Shown one piece after another: positions 6,385 to 14,405 of a stretch of DNA of 20,208 nt. Numbering within the stretch: the first letter of the stretch is position 1; each line of letters starts with the position of its first letter. This stretch comes from Chloroflexota bacterium (lineage in GTDB: Bacteria > Chloroflexota > Anaerolineae > Anaerolineales > Villigracilaceae). The notes beneath the pieces were generated by a model that saw only the letters and a program-made list of their open reading frames with translations, did no database searches and was not told the origin of the DNA. The stretch covers positions 1 through 20,208 of the forward strand of contig JACPVB010000081.1 in assembly GCA_016191985.1 (NCBI GenBank), read 5' to 3'. Both the position numbers and the translations under genes were made by a program.

Positions 6385-7407
6385 ATGCCCGAAAGACCAC
6401 AACGAAATTTATCACTCGAACTGGTGCGCGCCACGGAAGCTGCGGCGCTGATCGCCGCGCGGTATCGCGATTTGGGAAAATGGGATTCTGCCAACGCCGC
6501 CGCGTCCAATGCCATGCGGCTGGTTTTGCAAACCATCGACATGGACGGCGTCATCCTGGTTGGCGAGGGTGAAAAACACAACACGCCGATTCTCTTTCAC
6601 GGCGAGATGGTCGGCACAGGTCATCCGCCCGCGGTGGATGTGGCGGTTGATCCAATCGAGGGCGCGCCTATCCGCTCGCTTGGGCGTCCTAACACACTTG
6701 CCCTCGCCGCGCTTGCCGAACGCTGGAGTTTGTGGGACCCAGGACCAAGTATTTATGTAAATGAGATCGTGGTTGGCGCACAAGCCTGCGATGCAATTGA
6801 TTTGAATCTGAATCCCACCGAAAATTTAAGAAGCATCGCCGAAGCGTTGAAATGCAAGGTTCAAGATTTGAGCGTCTTCGTGTTGGATAAACCCCGCCAC
6901 GAAAATTTGATCCGCGAGCTGAATGAAACGGGGGCGCATGTGAAGGTCAACTCTGGCGGCTTCATCGTCGGCGCGATGCTGGCAGCCATGCCTGGCACTG
7001 GCGTGGATGTGATGATGAGCATCGGACGCGCTTCCGAATCTGTGCTGGCAGCCTGCGCCGTCAAAGCTGTGGATGGGGGAATGCAAATCCGCCGCGCGCC
7101 GCAAAGTGAGGATGAAATAAATCGAGTCCAGTCCGCGATGGGAAAACGTACGCATCAAATCTTAACCGAAACTGATCTGTGCAAATCTGATGATGTTTTC
7201 TTCGCCGCAACAGGCATCACCGACGGTGCTCTCCTGCACGGCGTGGACTTCCAACGCGACGGCGTCACCACTGAAAGCCTGGTGATGCGCGCGCGTTCGG
7301 GGACGATTCGCTACGTCCGCGCCATCCATCAACTGGATAAACTCATGCGCTTTAGCCAGATCGATTACACAGGCGACCACAAAGAAAAAGCGGAGCAACA
7401 TGGTTAA
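6385..7407 (+). CDS. GlpX paralogue with degenerate active site (probable pseudoenzyme)
   Basis: The 340-residue protein aligns end to end with the GlpX at 919-1947 (RNLSLELVRATEAAAL, DMDGVILVGEG, FVLDKPRH, DDVFFAATGITDG are shared), so it belongs to the class II FBPase/SBPase family. Most recognised functional positions have changed. With E. coli numbering, K29 is Trp33, the metal ligand D33 is Asn37, D61 is His65, the catalytic T90 of DPIEGT is Ala94 (DPIEGA), and the DGD motif has become Gly191-Gly-Phe193. The GG(A/T)PEG loop is GRASES. E57, D85, E88 and E213 equivalents remain. The reading frame is intact, has a good ribosome-binding site (AAGGAG, 6373-6378) and overlaps rpe by eight bases, so the gene looks maintained rather than decaying. 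It may be a regulatory or structural partner of the active GlpX, or act on another substrate; no activity should be assumed. Confidence 0.9.
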   Translation: MPERPQRNLSLELVRATEAAALIAARYRDLGKWDSANAAASNAMRLVLQTIDMDGVILVGEGEKHNTPILFHGEMVGTGHPPAVDVAVDPIEGAPIRSLGRPNTLALAALAERWSLWDPGPSIYVNEIVVGAQACDAIDLNLNPTENLRSIAEALKCKVQDLSVFVLDKPRHENLIRELNETGAHVKVNSGGFIVGAMLAAMPGTGVDVMMSIGRASESVLAACAVKAVDGGMQIRRAPQSEDEINRVQSAMGKRTHQILTETDLCKSDDVFFAATGITDGALLHGVDFQRDGVTTESLVMRARSGTIRYVRAIHQLDKLMRFSQIDYTGDHKEKAEQHG

Positions 7408-8086
7408 ACTCGCCCCGTCCATTCTTGCCGCAAATTTTGCCCATCTCGAAGATCATGTTCGCGAAGCCATTTCCGCTGGAGCGGACTGGATTCACATTGA
7501 CGTGATGGACGGTCACTTCGTCCCCAACATCACCATCGGTCCGCTGATCGTGGAGGCATTGCGTCCATTGAGCAGGGAAACGGGCGCACTGCTCGATGTG
7601 CATTTGATGATCGAGAAGCCCGAACGATACATCGCTGACTTTGTAAAAGCTGGGGCGGATATCCTCACCGTGCATGTGGAGACTTGTCCGCATTTGCACA
7701 GAACTATCCAAAATATCAAGGAATTGGGAGCAAAGGCAGGCGTCACGCTCAACCCGTCCACTCCGCTTTCCACGCTGGATGAAATTTTGCCAGATATTGA
7801 CCTTGCGTTGATTATGTCCGTCAACCCTGGCTTCGGCGGACAGAAATACATTCCATCGTCAACGGCGAAGATCAGCAGACTGCGCCAGATGCTGGACACA
7901 ATTGGATCGAAGGCTTTTCTCGAAGTGGATGGCGGAGTCTATGCCGGGAATGCGGCAGAAATTGTCCACGCGGGAGCAGATGTGCTGGTGGCGGGAAGCG
8001 CGGTTTTCGGTGGGACTAAGTCCGTCGCTGAAAACATCCAGGCGCTGCGAATGGCAATTGCATCCGCTTCAGAGCCAATCCACTAA
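7400..8086 (+). CDS. rpe: Ribulose-phosphate 3-epimerase
   Basis: This enzyme interconverts xylulose 5-phosphate and ribulose 5-phosphate, feeding phosphoribulokinase. The 228-residue TIM-barrel protein shows family motifs in order: APSILAANF (5-13), HIDVMDGHFVPN (32-43) with the metal ligands His32 and Asp34, DVHLMI (66-71) with His68, VNPGFGGQ (141-148) and EVDGGV (175-180) with the second catalytic Asp177, plus GADVLVAGSAVFG for phosphate binding. The ATG overlaps the glpX2 stop by eight bases, and GGAG (7392-7395) sits within the end of that gene, so translation is probably coupled. It is the last gene of the CBB cluster; a bidirectional hairpin terminator follows about 35 bp after the stop. 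Confidence 0.96.
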   Translation: MVKLAPSILAANFAHLEDHVREAISAGADWIHIDVMDGHFVPNITIGPLIVEALRPLSRETGALLDVHLMIEKPERYIADFVKAGADILTVHVETCPHLHRTIQNIKELGAKAGVTLNPSTPLSTLDEILPDIDLALIMSVNPGFGGQKYIPSSTAKISRLRQMLDTIGSKAFLEVDGGVYAGNAAEIVHAGADVLVAGSAVFGGTKSVAENIQALRMAIASASEPIH

Positions 8087-8119
8087 AAATTATTCCGCGT
8101 AAATCCTGCATCATTTAAA

Positions 8120-8153
8120 AAAAAGCACAGGCCACCTGTGGCCTGTGCTTTTT
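8120..8153. terminator. Bidirectional intrinsic terminator
   Basis: GCACAGGCCAC (8125-8135) pairs perfectly with GTGGCCTGTGC (8138-8148). The stem is flanked by an A-run on the left (8117-8124) and a T-run on the right (8149-8153), so it can stop transcription from both directions. It lies between rpe on the plus strand and the convergent hydrolase gene on the minus strand, ending both transcripts. Confidence 0.93.
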
Positions 8154-8164
8154 AAACTCGTATT

Positions 8165-10450
8165 CTACGGACAATGAGGCGCGAGCTTGTTTGCTTCGTT
8201 GACCGAACTGCTCCAGGAATATTCCTCGTTATCGCTGAAGTAGTAGTAGGTGGCCCCGTTGGGCATCATGACGACGGTGATGCCGCCATAGCCGGACATG
8301 AACGGAGTGTAGAAGGAACAGGTATACCCATCCGCGGAGGTAAACTCTTTTGCCCAGAAGCCGTTGTTGTATTTGAAGACGGGCGTGCCTGTGGTATTGA
8401 GGCCACGGTCAGAGGCATCATCCTGCATTGAATCGGCCAGCATGTCGGGTTGCAAGATCTGTGTTCCGTTGATGACGCCGTTCTGGTTGTTCAACAATAA
8501 CGCCACCTTGGCGATATCATCCTGCGTCCAGAACAGACCGTAGCCAGCAAATGCCTGGCCCGTTGCGTTGTTATCCGTGCGGAGTGAGGTGAGCGTGCCT
8601 TTGCTGAGGTTGAGCGGAACAAAAACTTCATCGCGCAGCATGTTGAAGATGTCACTGCCGCCGCCCTGGGCGTTTAAATAATTTTGCATGGCGCGGCCCA
8701 GGATAAATGTGTCCGATGTGTGATAGTTCCAGAATGTGCCGGGGGCAACTTTATTGGGGAAATTGAACGCGGCGATGATCTTGTCGCTGTATGGCTCGGC
8801 GAGGAAGAAGGTTTCCATATAGGAGCCAGCTTCATCTGATTCATAGCCAGCCAGCCGATAATTGCCGGTTGCCATATCGATTGTGTTGTTAAACGTCACA
8901 TTCGTCCACACGCCGATGCTGCTTGAATACTCAGGGACGTAGTCCTTAATCAACAGGTTATATACGCCAGTGCCATATTTTTGCCCAAGCCGCATGAGGG
9001 ACATGGAAGCCATGGCCGACTTGGCGGTTGAATAGGAGGGCACGCGCATCACGCCGCAGTAGGCATATTGTCCGTAGCGAGTGCCGCAGCCTGAAACATA
9101 ATTGACGCCATTGAAGACAATGCCATAGGTGGTCATGTGTGCGGCGGTTACTCCGCTCCCAAACACTGAAGTATTCACGCCAGAGGATGGATAATCGGTT
9201 GCCAACTCCGCAATGGACTTGGTCGGCAGACGGTTGGTAACCTCCGTTGCATGGTTGGCTTTATAGGCAGCGGCATTCGTCACAGCATAAGGGCTGTAGG
9301 CCGCGGAGAGTTGTCCCCACATATTGATCTTGTAGTACACGCAGGTTTCCTGTGTGACCTGATAGCGCACATTGGAAACCGACGAGCCGTTGAACAGGAA
9401 GGTCATGACGCCGTTATGGGTGCAGTTGGCATTTCGCTGCACAAGCGCAAATGGGAAGGAAGCACGCGACCAGCCGTTATCCCCCGTCTCTGACCAGGCG
9501 CGGCCGGGACCAACGATGTAATTCCAATACGCATGACCGGTGATGCTCAAGCCCTGGTTGACCGGAATCAAATGACTGCCGTTTTGCACAAACTCGAAAT
9601 TGAATTCAGGCAAATGCTTGCGGGGGGAATCGCCATTGCCGGTGTACGCATAATCGTCACGGACTTCGCTAAAGCCGCCGCTCGTGGCTTCGTTATTTAA
9701 AACAAGGGAACCTTCAAAAGTATGCAGGGGCATGGCCGCATTCGCTGGCAGTGCAAATGCGCCATCGTCCACTGGGGCGGTGCTGGAGCCTGAGGTGAGG
9801 TTGGCATACGTCAGCAGGGTACGAGTCACAGAACCGGAACCAGTTAGCGGGTCGCCCGGAACCGTTGACCCGGGGATGGGAGTCGCCGTTGGGCCGGGCG
9901 TCGCAGTGGGTGGGATGGGGGTATTCGTTGGCGCAGTCGCGGAGGTCCCACTGACGGTGATATCTTCCGCGTAGCAATAATCGCCGGTGGTTGCGCCGTT
10001 GCCGCGATAGCGAATCTGAAAATTCGCATTCTGATTCGCGCCAGAAATGTTGTTTGTTGTTCCTGAAAAAAATGTTGAATTATCCTGCCCATCGTTCAAC
10101 GTGCCTATCGCCGTCCAGCCGCTGCCGGTATTGATCTCCGCATAACAATGGTCGGCGCTTTCCAGCGAGGATGCGGCCATGTTCCAGGTGACAGAGATGC
10201 TGTTGTACCCAACCGTGGAAACCGTGCGGGTGATGCTGCTCGTTCCGCGCAAACGGACAGAGTTGGGGGCGATGGAGGGAGTGGCAACACTACCCACCGT
10301 TCCGCTGGCTGTCCACCCACTGTAGCCGCTATTAAAGTTTGTGGAGTAAATGACAGTCGCCTGTTGAACAGGCGCGGGATTGCCCATTGCGGTAAGCAAT
10401 AATGAAACTGCCGCCAAAATGGACAAGGACAATAAAACCGACTTCTTCAT
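8165..10450 (-). CDS. Exported serine hydrolase, beta-lactamase superfamily, with N-terminal beta-rich domain
   Basis: The 761-residue protein starts with a signal peptide (KK then a hydrophobic stretch to about residue 22); no lipobox Cys is present. Residues about 33-168 form a Gly/Ser/Thr/Asn-rich region that looks like a beta-sandwich or jelly-roll module, followed by a Thr/Pro linker (about 172-198). The C-terminal part carries S474-T-A-K477, the SxxK catalytic motif of class C beta-lactamase-like hydrolases, then Tyr576 in WNYHTSD, in the place of the usual YSN/YAN. SGYGG (719-723) may replace the third motif, so the site is only partly canonical. Members include esterases, D-amino-acid peptidases and lactonases; the substrate here is unknown. 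AAAGGAG upstream of the ATG supports the start. The gene has terminators on both sides and appears monocistronic. Confidence 0.75.
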   Translation of the reverse strand: MKKSVLLSLSILAAVSLLLTAMGNPAPVQQATVIYSTNFNSGYSGWTASGTVGSVATPSIAPNSVRLRGTSSITRTVSTVGYNSISVTWNMAASSLESADHCYAEINTGSGWTAIGTLNDGQDNSTFFSGTTNNISGANQNANFQIRYRGNGATTGDYCYAEDITVSGTSATAPTNTPIPPTATPGPTATPIPGSTVPGDPLTGSGSVTRTLLTYANLTSGSSTAPVDDGAFALPANAAMPLHTFEGSLVLNNEATSGGFSEVRDDYAYTGNGDSPRKHLPEFNFEFVQNGSHLIPVNQGLSITGHAYWNYIVGPGRAWSETGDNGWSRASFPFALVQRNANCTHNGVMTFLFNGSSVSNVRYQVTQETCVYYKINMWGQLSAAYSPYAVTNAAAYKANHATEVTNRLPTKSIAELATDYPSSGVNTSVFGSGVTAAHMTTYGIVFNGVNYVSGCGTRYGQYAYCGVMRVPSYSTAKSAMASMSLMRLGQKYGTGVYNLLIKDYVPEYSSSIGVWTNVTFNNTIDMATGNYRLAGYESDEAGSYMETFFLAEPYSDKIIAAFNFPNKVAPGTFWNYHTSDTFILGRAMQNYLNAQGGGSDIFNMLRDEVFVPLNLSKGTLTSLRTDNNATGQAFAGYGLFWTQDDIAKVALLLNNQNGVINGTQILQPDMLADSMQDDASDRGLNTTGTPVFKYNNGFWAKEFTSADGYTCSFYTPFMSGYGGITVVMMPNGATYYYFSDNEEYSWSSSVNEANKLAPHCP

Positions 10451-10503
10451 TGGGAAACTCCTTTGGTGATTGGTTCATTCCACAAGCAGGCCGCCCGCAA
10501 GTG

Positions 10504-10539
10504 GAAAACAAAACGAGCAACCCATACGGGCCGCTCGTT
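10504..10539 (-). terminator. Intrinsic terminator after the amidase gene
   Basis: Read on the minus strand, AACGAGC pairs with GCTCGTT (10533-10539 with 10512-10518), with further CCC/GGG pairing inside, and is followed by a T-rich tract complementary to 10504-10512. It lies 16 bp past the stop of the amidase gene and separates the transporter operon from the downstream serine hydrolase gene. Confidence 0.88.
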
Positions 10540-10554
10540 GGTCTCCAGTTTAAA

Positions 10555-11469
10555 TTAACGGTGGTTTGAGTTATCCAATTTACGGAAATATTTTAATACG
10601 CCAAGTTTTTCAAAACTTCCTTTTTGCAGAGCGCCGTCTTCATACAATGGAAACTTATGGCCGGAGTCGCGTAATTGTTTGAGCGTTTGTCCCAACCCCA
10701 ACGTGCCATATTCGCGCGTGCGGGTGGTGTGATCGAGATCGAGCAGTTCGGTCATGAAAGTCTGATTGGTGGATGCTTCCTGCAAGATCCGTCCATCGGG
10801 GTTGATGATCGTGGAACGCCCGCCGCCCCATTCGCCGATGCCGTTGATGCTCACAAAAAAACATTGATTGAACAAAGCATTCGCGCGCGCCATCACCAGT
10901 TCGAGTTCGCGGTCAGAGGTTGGCGTGAGCGTGGGTTGAATGATCACCTCCGCGCCCATCCATGCCAGTTGACGCGAAACTTCGGGGAACCACATATCGT
11001 AGCAAATGCACAAACCAAAACGCCCCACATCTGGAATGTCAAAAACACAAAACTGATCGCCGGGGGTTGTGCCCGCTTCATAGGGCAGCCACGGAAACAT
11101 CTTGCGATATTTTGCAACGATCTCACCCAGCGGAGAAATAACCAGCGCAGTGTTATATAACTTATCGCCGTCCAGTTCCCACATCGAGCCGGGCACCAGC
11201 CACTGTCCCGTTTTTCGCGCCAGCGCTTGCAGGCGTTCGGTCAATGGGCCGGGGATGGCTTCTGCATTTCCCTTCCACCAATCGAGGTTCTCCGGCGTTT
11301 TGAATTGCACCAAACCCGGCACCACCAATTCATGAAAGACCACCATGTTCACCCACGGAAATCCTTTGGCAATATTTAACGATATTTCAGACATCTTATC
11401 GATTGTCCCGTGCGCATCCCAGGGCAATACAGACATCTGCACACCGGCAATTCCAAATAAACGAGTCAT
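10555..11469 (-). CDS. Nitrilase-superfamily amidase (AmiE/AmiF-like)
   Basis: This cytoplasmic C-N hydrolase is likely to cleave an aliphatic amide to acid plus ammonia. From the ATG at 11469 (304 residues) the triad is visible: Glu47 in FHELV, Lys123 in KYRKMFPW and Cys156 in CICYDMWFPEV. The KYRK..PW.P.E and CIC.D..FPEV.R patterns resemble aliphatic amidase and formamidase more than true nitrilases or N-carbamoylases. ATG 11469 is preferred because GAGGAG lies just upstream; an in-frame ATG at 11493 would overlap the preceding ATPase gene. The gene starts 10 bp after the second transporter ATPase and is closed by an intrinsic terminator, so it is the last gene of the importer operon. Its substrate is probably what the importer brings in, which is inference. 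Confidence 0.88.
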   Translation of the reverse strand: MTRLFGIAGVQMSVLPWDAHGTIDKMSEISLNIAKGFPWVNMVVFHELVVPGLVQFKTPENLDWWKGNAEAIPGPLTERLQALARKTGQWLVPGSMWELDGDKLYNTALVISPLGEIVAKYRKMFPWLPYEAGTTPGDQFCVFDIPDVGRFGLCICYDMWFPEVSRQLAWMGAEVIIQPTLTPTSDRELELVMARANALFNQCFFVSINGIGEWGGGRSTIINPDGRILQEASTNQTFMTELLDLDHTTRTREYGTLGLGQTLKQLRDSGHKFPLYEDGALQKGSFEKLGVLKYFRKLDNSNHR

Positions 11470-11479
11470 AAATGGCTCC

Positions 11480-12517
11480 TCATTCCTCAACAAAATGACA
11501 GGCGACGAAACGCCCTGTACTCCCGAAAGAACTTCGGGACGATGCGAGCGACGTCGAAGTGCCGCCTCTTACTTCACGGAAAGCTGGTTCTGTTTCCTGA
11601 CAAATTTTCCCTGCCAATGGGCAGCGTGTATGGAAGCGGCAGCCCGAAGGAGGGTCGACCGGGCTGGGGACATTGCCCTCCAACACCGCCAATCCACGTC
11701 TTTCGATACTTACAACGGGCAATGGGATCGCTCCAAACAAAGCCTTTGTATAAGGATGTAATGGTTCGTTGTAGACATCCTCCGATGGCCCAAGCTCCAC
11801 CAATTTCCCCAAATACATCACACCGATGCGGTCACTGATATGCTGCACCACATTGAGATCGTGCGAGATAAACACATAGGTCAGGTTGTTTTCTTTTTGC
11901 AAATCCTGCAATAAATTAATGATCTGCGCCTGCACCGAAACATCCAGCGCGGAGGTGGGTTCATCCAAAACGATCAAACGCGGGTTGACTGCCAAGGCGC
12001 GCGCAATCGCCACTCGCTGGCATTGCCCGCCGGATAGTTCATGCGGGAAGCGGTCCAGATGCTGTTCGCCCAGCCCAACCTGCTCTAACAATTCCAGCGC
12101 ACGCGCGCGGACTTCACTCTTCGGCACGATCGCATGGGTGAGCAACGGCTCTGAAATCGCATCCACAATTTTCAGGCGCGGACTCAACGAAGAAAGCGGG
12201 TTTTGGAAAACGATCTGCATTTCACGTCGGATCTGCCGCATTTCAGTACGGGAGTAGGCTGTGATCTCGCGTTCGTCGAAAACAACTTTTCCATCGGTTG
12301 GCTCGATCAAGCGCAGCAGCATTCTCCCAAGCGTGGTTTTTCCGCAACCTGATTCCCCCACCAGGCCCAGCACCTCGCCCGTAAATACTTCCAGGTTCAC
12401 CCCGTCCACGGCATAGACGTAACGCCTGGCAGAGCGATTGAAACGTGAAATTAATCCGCCGGGGAGCGAAAAATGTTTCTTGAGATTTTGAACGGAAAGT
12501 AAAAGTTGATTCGTCAT
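11480..12517 (-). CDS. Peptide/nickel-type ABC transporter ATPase (OppF/DppF-like)
   Basis: One of two ATPases that drive the importer from the cytoplasmic side. From ATG 12517 (345 residues): Walker A GESGCGKT (54-61), Q-loop FQNP (104-107), signature LSGGQ (161-165), Walker B LIVLDEP (181-187), H-loop SHD (218-220) and the OppF-type C-terminal region GCRFHTRCP (292-300), which in this family can bind an Fe-S cluster or stabilise the dimer. ATG 12517 is chosen over ATG 12559 because the latter lies inside the upstream ATPase gene and adds a non-family leader; GGAAG precedes 12517. Between REVR and RFVACH at the C-terminus there is an extra Ser/Gly-rich stretch of about 18 residues (318-335) that family members usually lack, encoded by palindromic DNA. 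The gene should still be functional. Confidence 0.93.
   Translation of the reverse strand: MTNQLLLSVQNLKKHFSLPGGLISRFNRSARRYVYAVDGVNLEVFTGEVLGLVGESGCGKTTLGRMLLRLIEPTDGKVVFDEREITAYSRTEMRQIRREMQIVFQNPLSSLSPRLKIVDAISEPLLTHAIVPKSEVRARALELLEQVGLGEQHLDRFPHELSGGQCQRVAIARALAVNPRLIVLDEPTSALDVSVQAQIINLLQDLQKENNLTYVFISHDLNVVQHISDRIGVMYLGKLVELGPSEDVYNEPLHPYTKALFGAIPLPVVSIERRGLAVLEGNVPSPVDPPSGCRFHTRCPLAGKICQETEPAFREVRGGTSTSLASSRSSFGSTGRFVACHFVEE
11513..11566 (-). repeat. Probable in-frame palindromic insertion in the ATPase gene
   Basis: This 54-bp stretch encodes a Gly/Ser/Thr-rich segment near the C-terminus of the OppF-like ATPase, where family members normally run directly from a REV-type sequence to (R)FVACH. 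It contains a hairpin, TCCCGAA (11521-11527) with TTCGGGA (11533-11539), and the 8-bp palindrome CGACGTCG (11549-11556). Its length is a multiple of three and it keeps the frame. It looks like a REP-type palindrome that landed in a coding region, comparable in principle to Rickettsia palindromic elements. The insertion edges are approximate. Confidence 0.55.
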
Positions 12518-12536
12518 AACACGGCTTCCAATTGCG

Positions 12537-13490
12537 CTACAAAAAGCAGGCGCTTTCATGGGATTCCCCCACAGACTTTAAAGGAGGTCTCTCTACAGCG
12601 CATCTTTCAAAGGCTTGGGAGCAGCGCGGAGCGAAGGCGCACCCAACGGTCTCGCCGGGGTTGGCAGGGACGGTGCCCGGAATGGCTGCCATTTTTTGTC
12701 CACGGGAGCCGGGGCGCGGAATGGCATTTAACAATCCCTGGCTGTATGGGTGGTGAGGTTTGTCGTACACAAAATAAGTGGGAGAAATTTCAGCAACACT
12801 ACCCGCGTATAGCACAGCCATGCGGTCACAGGCTTGCGCCACAACTCCAAGATTATGCGTAATCAAAACAATCGACAGGTCAAATTTCTTTTGCAGGTCG
12901 CGCAGTAGATTCAGTATCTGTGCTTGAATCGTTACATCCAGCGCGGTGGTGGGTTCATCTGCGATCAGTAACGAGGGACGGCAGGCCAGCGCCATGGCGA
13001 TCATCACGCGCTGCTGTTGTCCACCGGAGAGTTGGTGTGGATAGGATGTCATGGCGCGTTTTACATCGGGCAAGCCAACCGCATCGAGGCTTTCCTCCGC
13101 TTGAGTCTGGGTTGCCTTTTTATCGAGCTTCAAATGCTGACGGATCACACGTGTAATCTGCTCGCCAATGGTAAAGACCGGGTTCAGCGATGAAGTTGGG
13201 TCTTGAAAAATCATCGAAATTCGCCCGCCGCGAATGGTATTCATCTCAGGCTCTGAAAGAGCAAGCAGATTTTTTCCTTCAAACATGATCTCGCCGCGTA
13301 TGGTCGCCGACCTGGGTAATAATCGTAAAATGGACAACCCGGTGATGGTCTTGCCACAGCCTGTTTCACCAACCACGCCAAAAATCTCACCACGCTTCAC
13401 GCCAAAGGAAACATTATGCAGCGCCTTGTGAAGGCCGCTCGCGGTTTTGAAATCAATCGCCAGGTTATTGACGGATAAAAGATAATTCAT
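12537..13490 (-). CDS. Peptide/nickel-type ABC transporter ATPase (OppD/DppD-like)
   Basis: The second ATPase of the importer, expected to pair with the OppF-like subunit. The 317 residues carry Walker A GETGCGKT (41-48), Q-loop FQDP (95-98), signature LSGGQ (154-158), Walker B LLIADEP (174-180), H-loop THN (211-213) and the OppD-type C-terminal region with PGTVP and GCAFAPRC, whose cysteines are typical of this family. An AAGG stretch lies upstream of the ATG. It starts 19 bp after the permease stop and ends 19 bp before the next ATPase start, consistent with one transcript. Confidence 0.94.
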   Translation of the reverse strand: MNYLLSVNNLAIDFKTASGLHKALHNVSFGVKRGEIFGVVGETGCGKTITGLSILRLLPRSATIRGEIMFEGKNLLALSEPEMNTIRGGRISMIFQDPTSSLNPVFTIGEQITRVIRQHLKLDKKATQTQAEESLDAVGLPDVKRAMTSYPHQLSGGQQQRVMIAMALACRPSLLIADEPTTALDVTIQAQILNLLRDLQKKFDLSIVLITHNLGVVAQACDRMAVLYAGSVAEISPTYFVYDKPHHPYSQGLLNAIPRPGSRGQKMAAIPGTVPANPGETVGCAFAPRCSQAFERCAVERPPLKSVGESHESACFL

Positions 13491-13509
13491 TTATTTGCCT
13501 TGTCACTCG

Positions 13510-14403
13510 TCATTTATATTGCCTCGGGTCGAAGATGTCGCGCAGGGTGTCGCCGATCAAATTGAAGGCAAGCACAACGATAAAGATTGCAATGCCTGGG
13601 AAAGTGGCGATCCACCACTGGTCGAGGATATACGTTCGGCCATCACTGACCATTAATCCCCAATCCGGTGACGGAGGCTGCGTGCCAAGGCCAAGAAATG
13701 CCAGGCCGCCCATCGCCAAAATAACTGTGCCTAAATCCACTGTGGCCTGCACGAGGATGGGCGAAATAGTGTTTGGCAAAATATGACGGAAGATAATCAC
13801 CGCGTCACTGACCCCGATAGCCTGCGCGGCTTCGACGAAATACCGCTCCTTCAAGCTGATGGTGACTCCGCGCGCGATGCGCGTGTACCACGGCCACCAG
13901 GAGACAATCAACGCGAGCGCGGCTTTGTCCAACCCACGGCCCAGGGCGGAGGCAATTGCCATTGCCAGCAAAAGAGAGGGGAAGGCCAGAAACAAGTCCG
14001 TGATGCGCATAATGACTTCATCCAGCCAGCCGCCTTTGTAACCAGCCAACGCCCCCAGCGGCGCGCCGATGAGCACGGCAAATAAAACCACGCCAATGGG
14101 AATGATCAAGGCTGGCCGCGCGCCCATAATCACACGGCTGAGGATGTCACGGCCAAGTTTGTCTGTTCCAAACCAATGGTCAGCGGAGGGAGGCAGCAGG
14201 GTGTTCGAGGCATGAGTCTTCCCTTCGCCCTCTTCGGGGTAGGGGGCGATCTGGTAGGCGAAGAGCGCCATAAAAATAAATAGAGCGATAATCACTGTGC
14301 TTGCAAATGAAAGCGGGTCGCGCAAAATGACGGACAGCGCGTGGCGCGTTGTGCGCGCATTAACGGTTTCGGAGGTTTGGAGAGTTGGAGTGGTGGCTGT
14401 CAT
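13510..14403 (-). CDS. ABC transporter permease (OppC/DppC-like)
   Basis: An inner-membrane permease subunit forming half of the translocation channel. The 297-residue form starting at ATG 14403 has an N-terminal cytoplasmic segment, a first membrane helix (STVIIALFIFMALFAYQIA), the family motif WFGTDKLGRDILSRVI typical of DppC/OppC, several further helices, and an EAA loop (EAAQAIGVSDAVIIFRHILP) that contacts the ATPases. The end DTLRDIFDPRQ is also typical. ATG 14403 lies two bases after the stop of the upstream permease gene, implying coupling; an in-frame ATG at 14436 would lie inside that gene and is less likely. Confidence 0.93.
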   Translation of the reverse strand: MTATTPTLQTSETVNARTTRHALSVILRDPLSFASTVIIALFIFMALFAYQIAPYPEEGEGKTHASNTLLPPSADHWFGTDKLGRDILSRVIMGARPALIIPIGVVLFAVLIGAPLGALAGYKGGWLDEVIMRITDLFLAFPSLLLAMAIASALGRGLDKAALALIVSWWPWYTRIARGVTISLKERYFVEAAQAIGVSDAVIIFRHILPNTISPILVQATVDLGTVILAMGGLAFLGLGTQPPSPDWGLMVSDGRTYILDQWWIATFPGIAIFIVVLAFNLIGDTLRDIFDPRQYK

Positions 14404-14405
14404 AA

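Noticed and set aside
6385..7407. Second glpX as a decaying pseudogene
   Set aside because: The frame is full length with no stop or shift, has a strong ribosome-binding site, overlaps rpe and keeps many conserved non-catalytic residues.
11542..11838. Plus-strand open frame opposite the OppF-like ATPase
   Set aside because: It is antisense to a clear ABC ATPase gene and has no recognisable motif.
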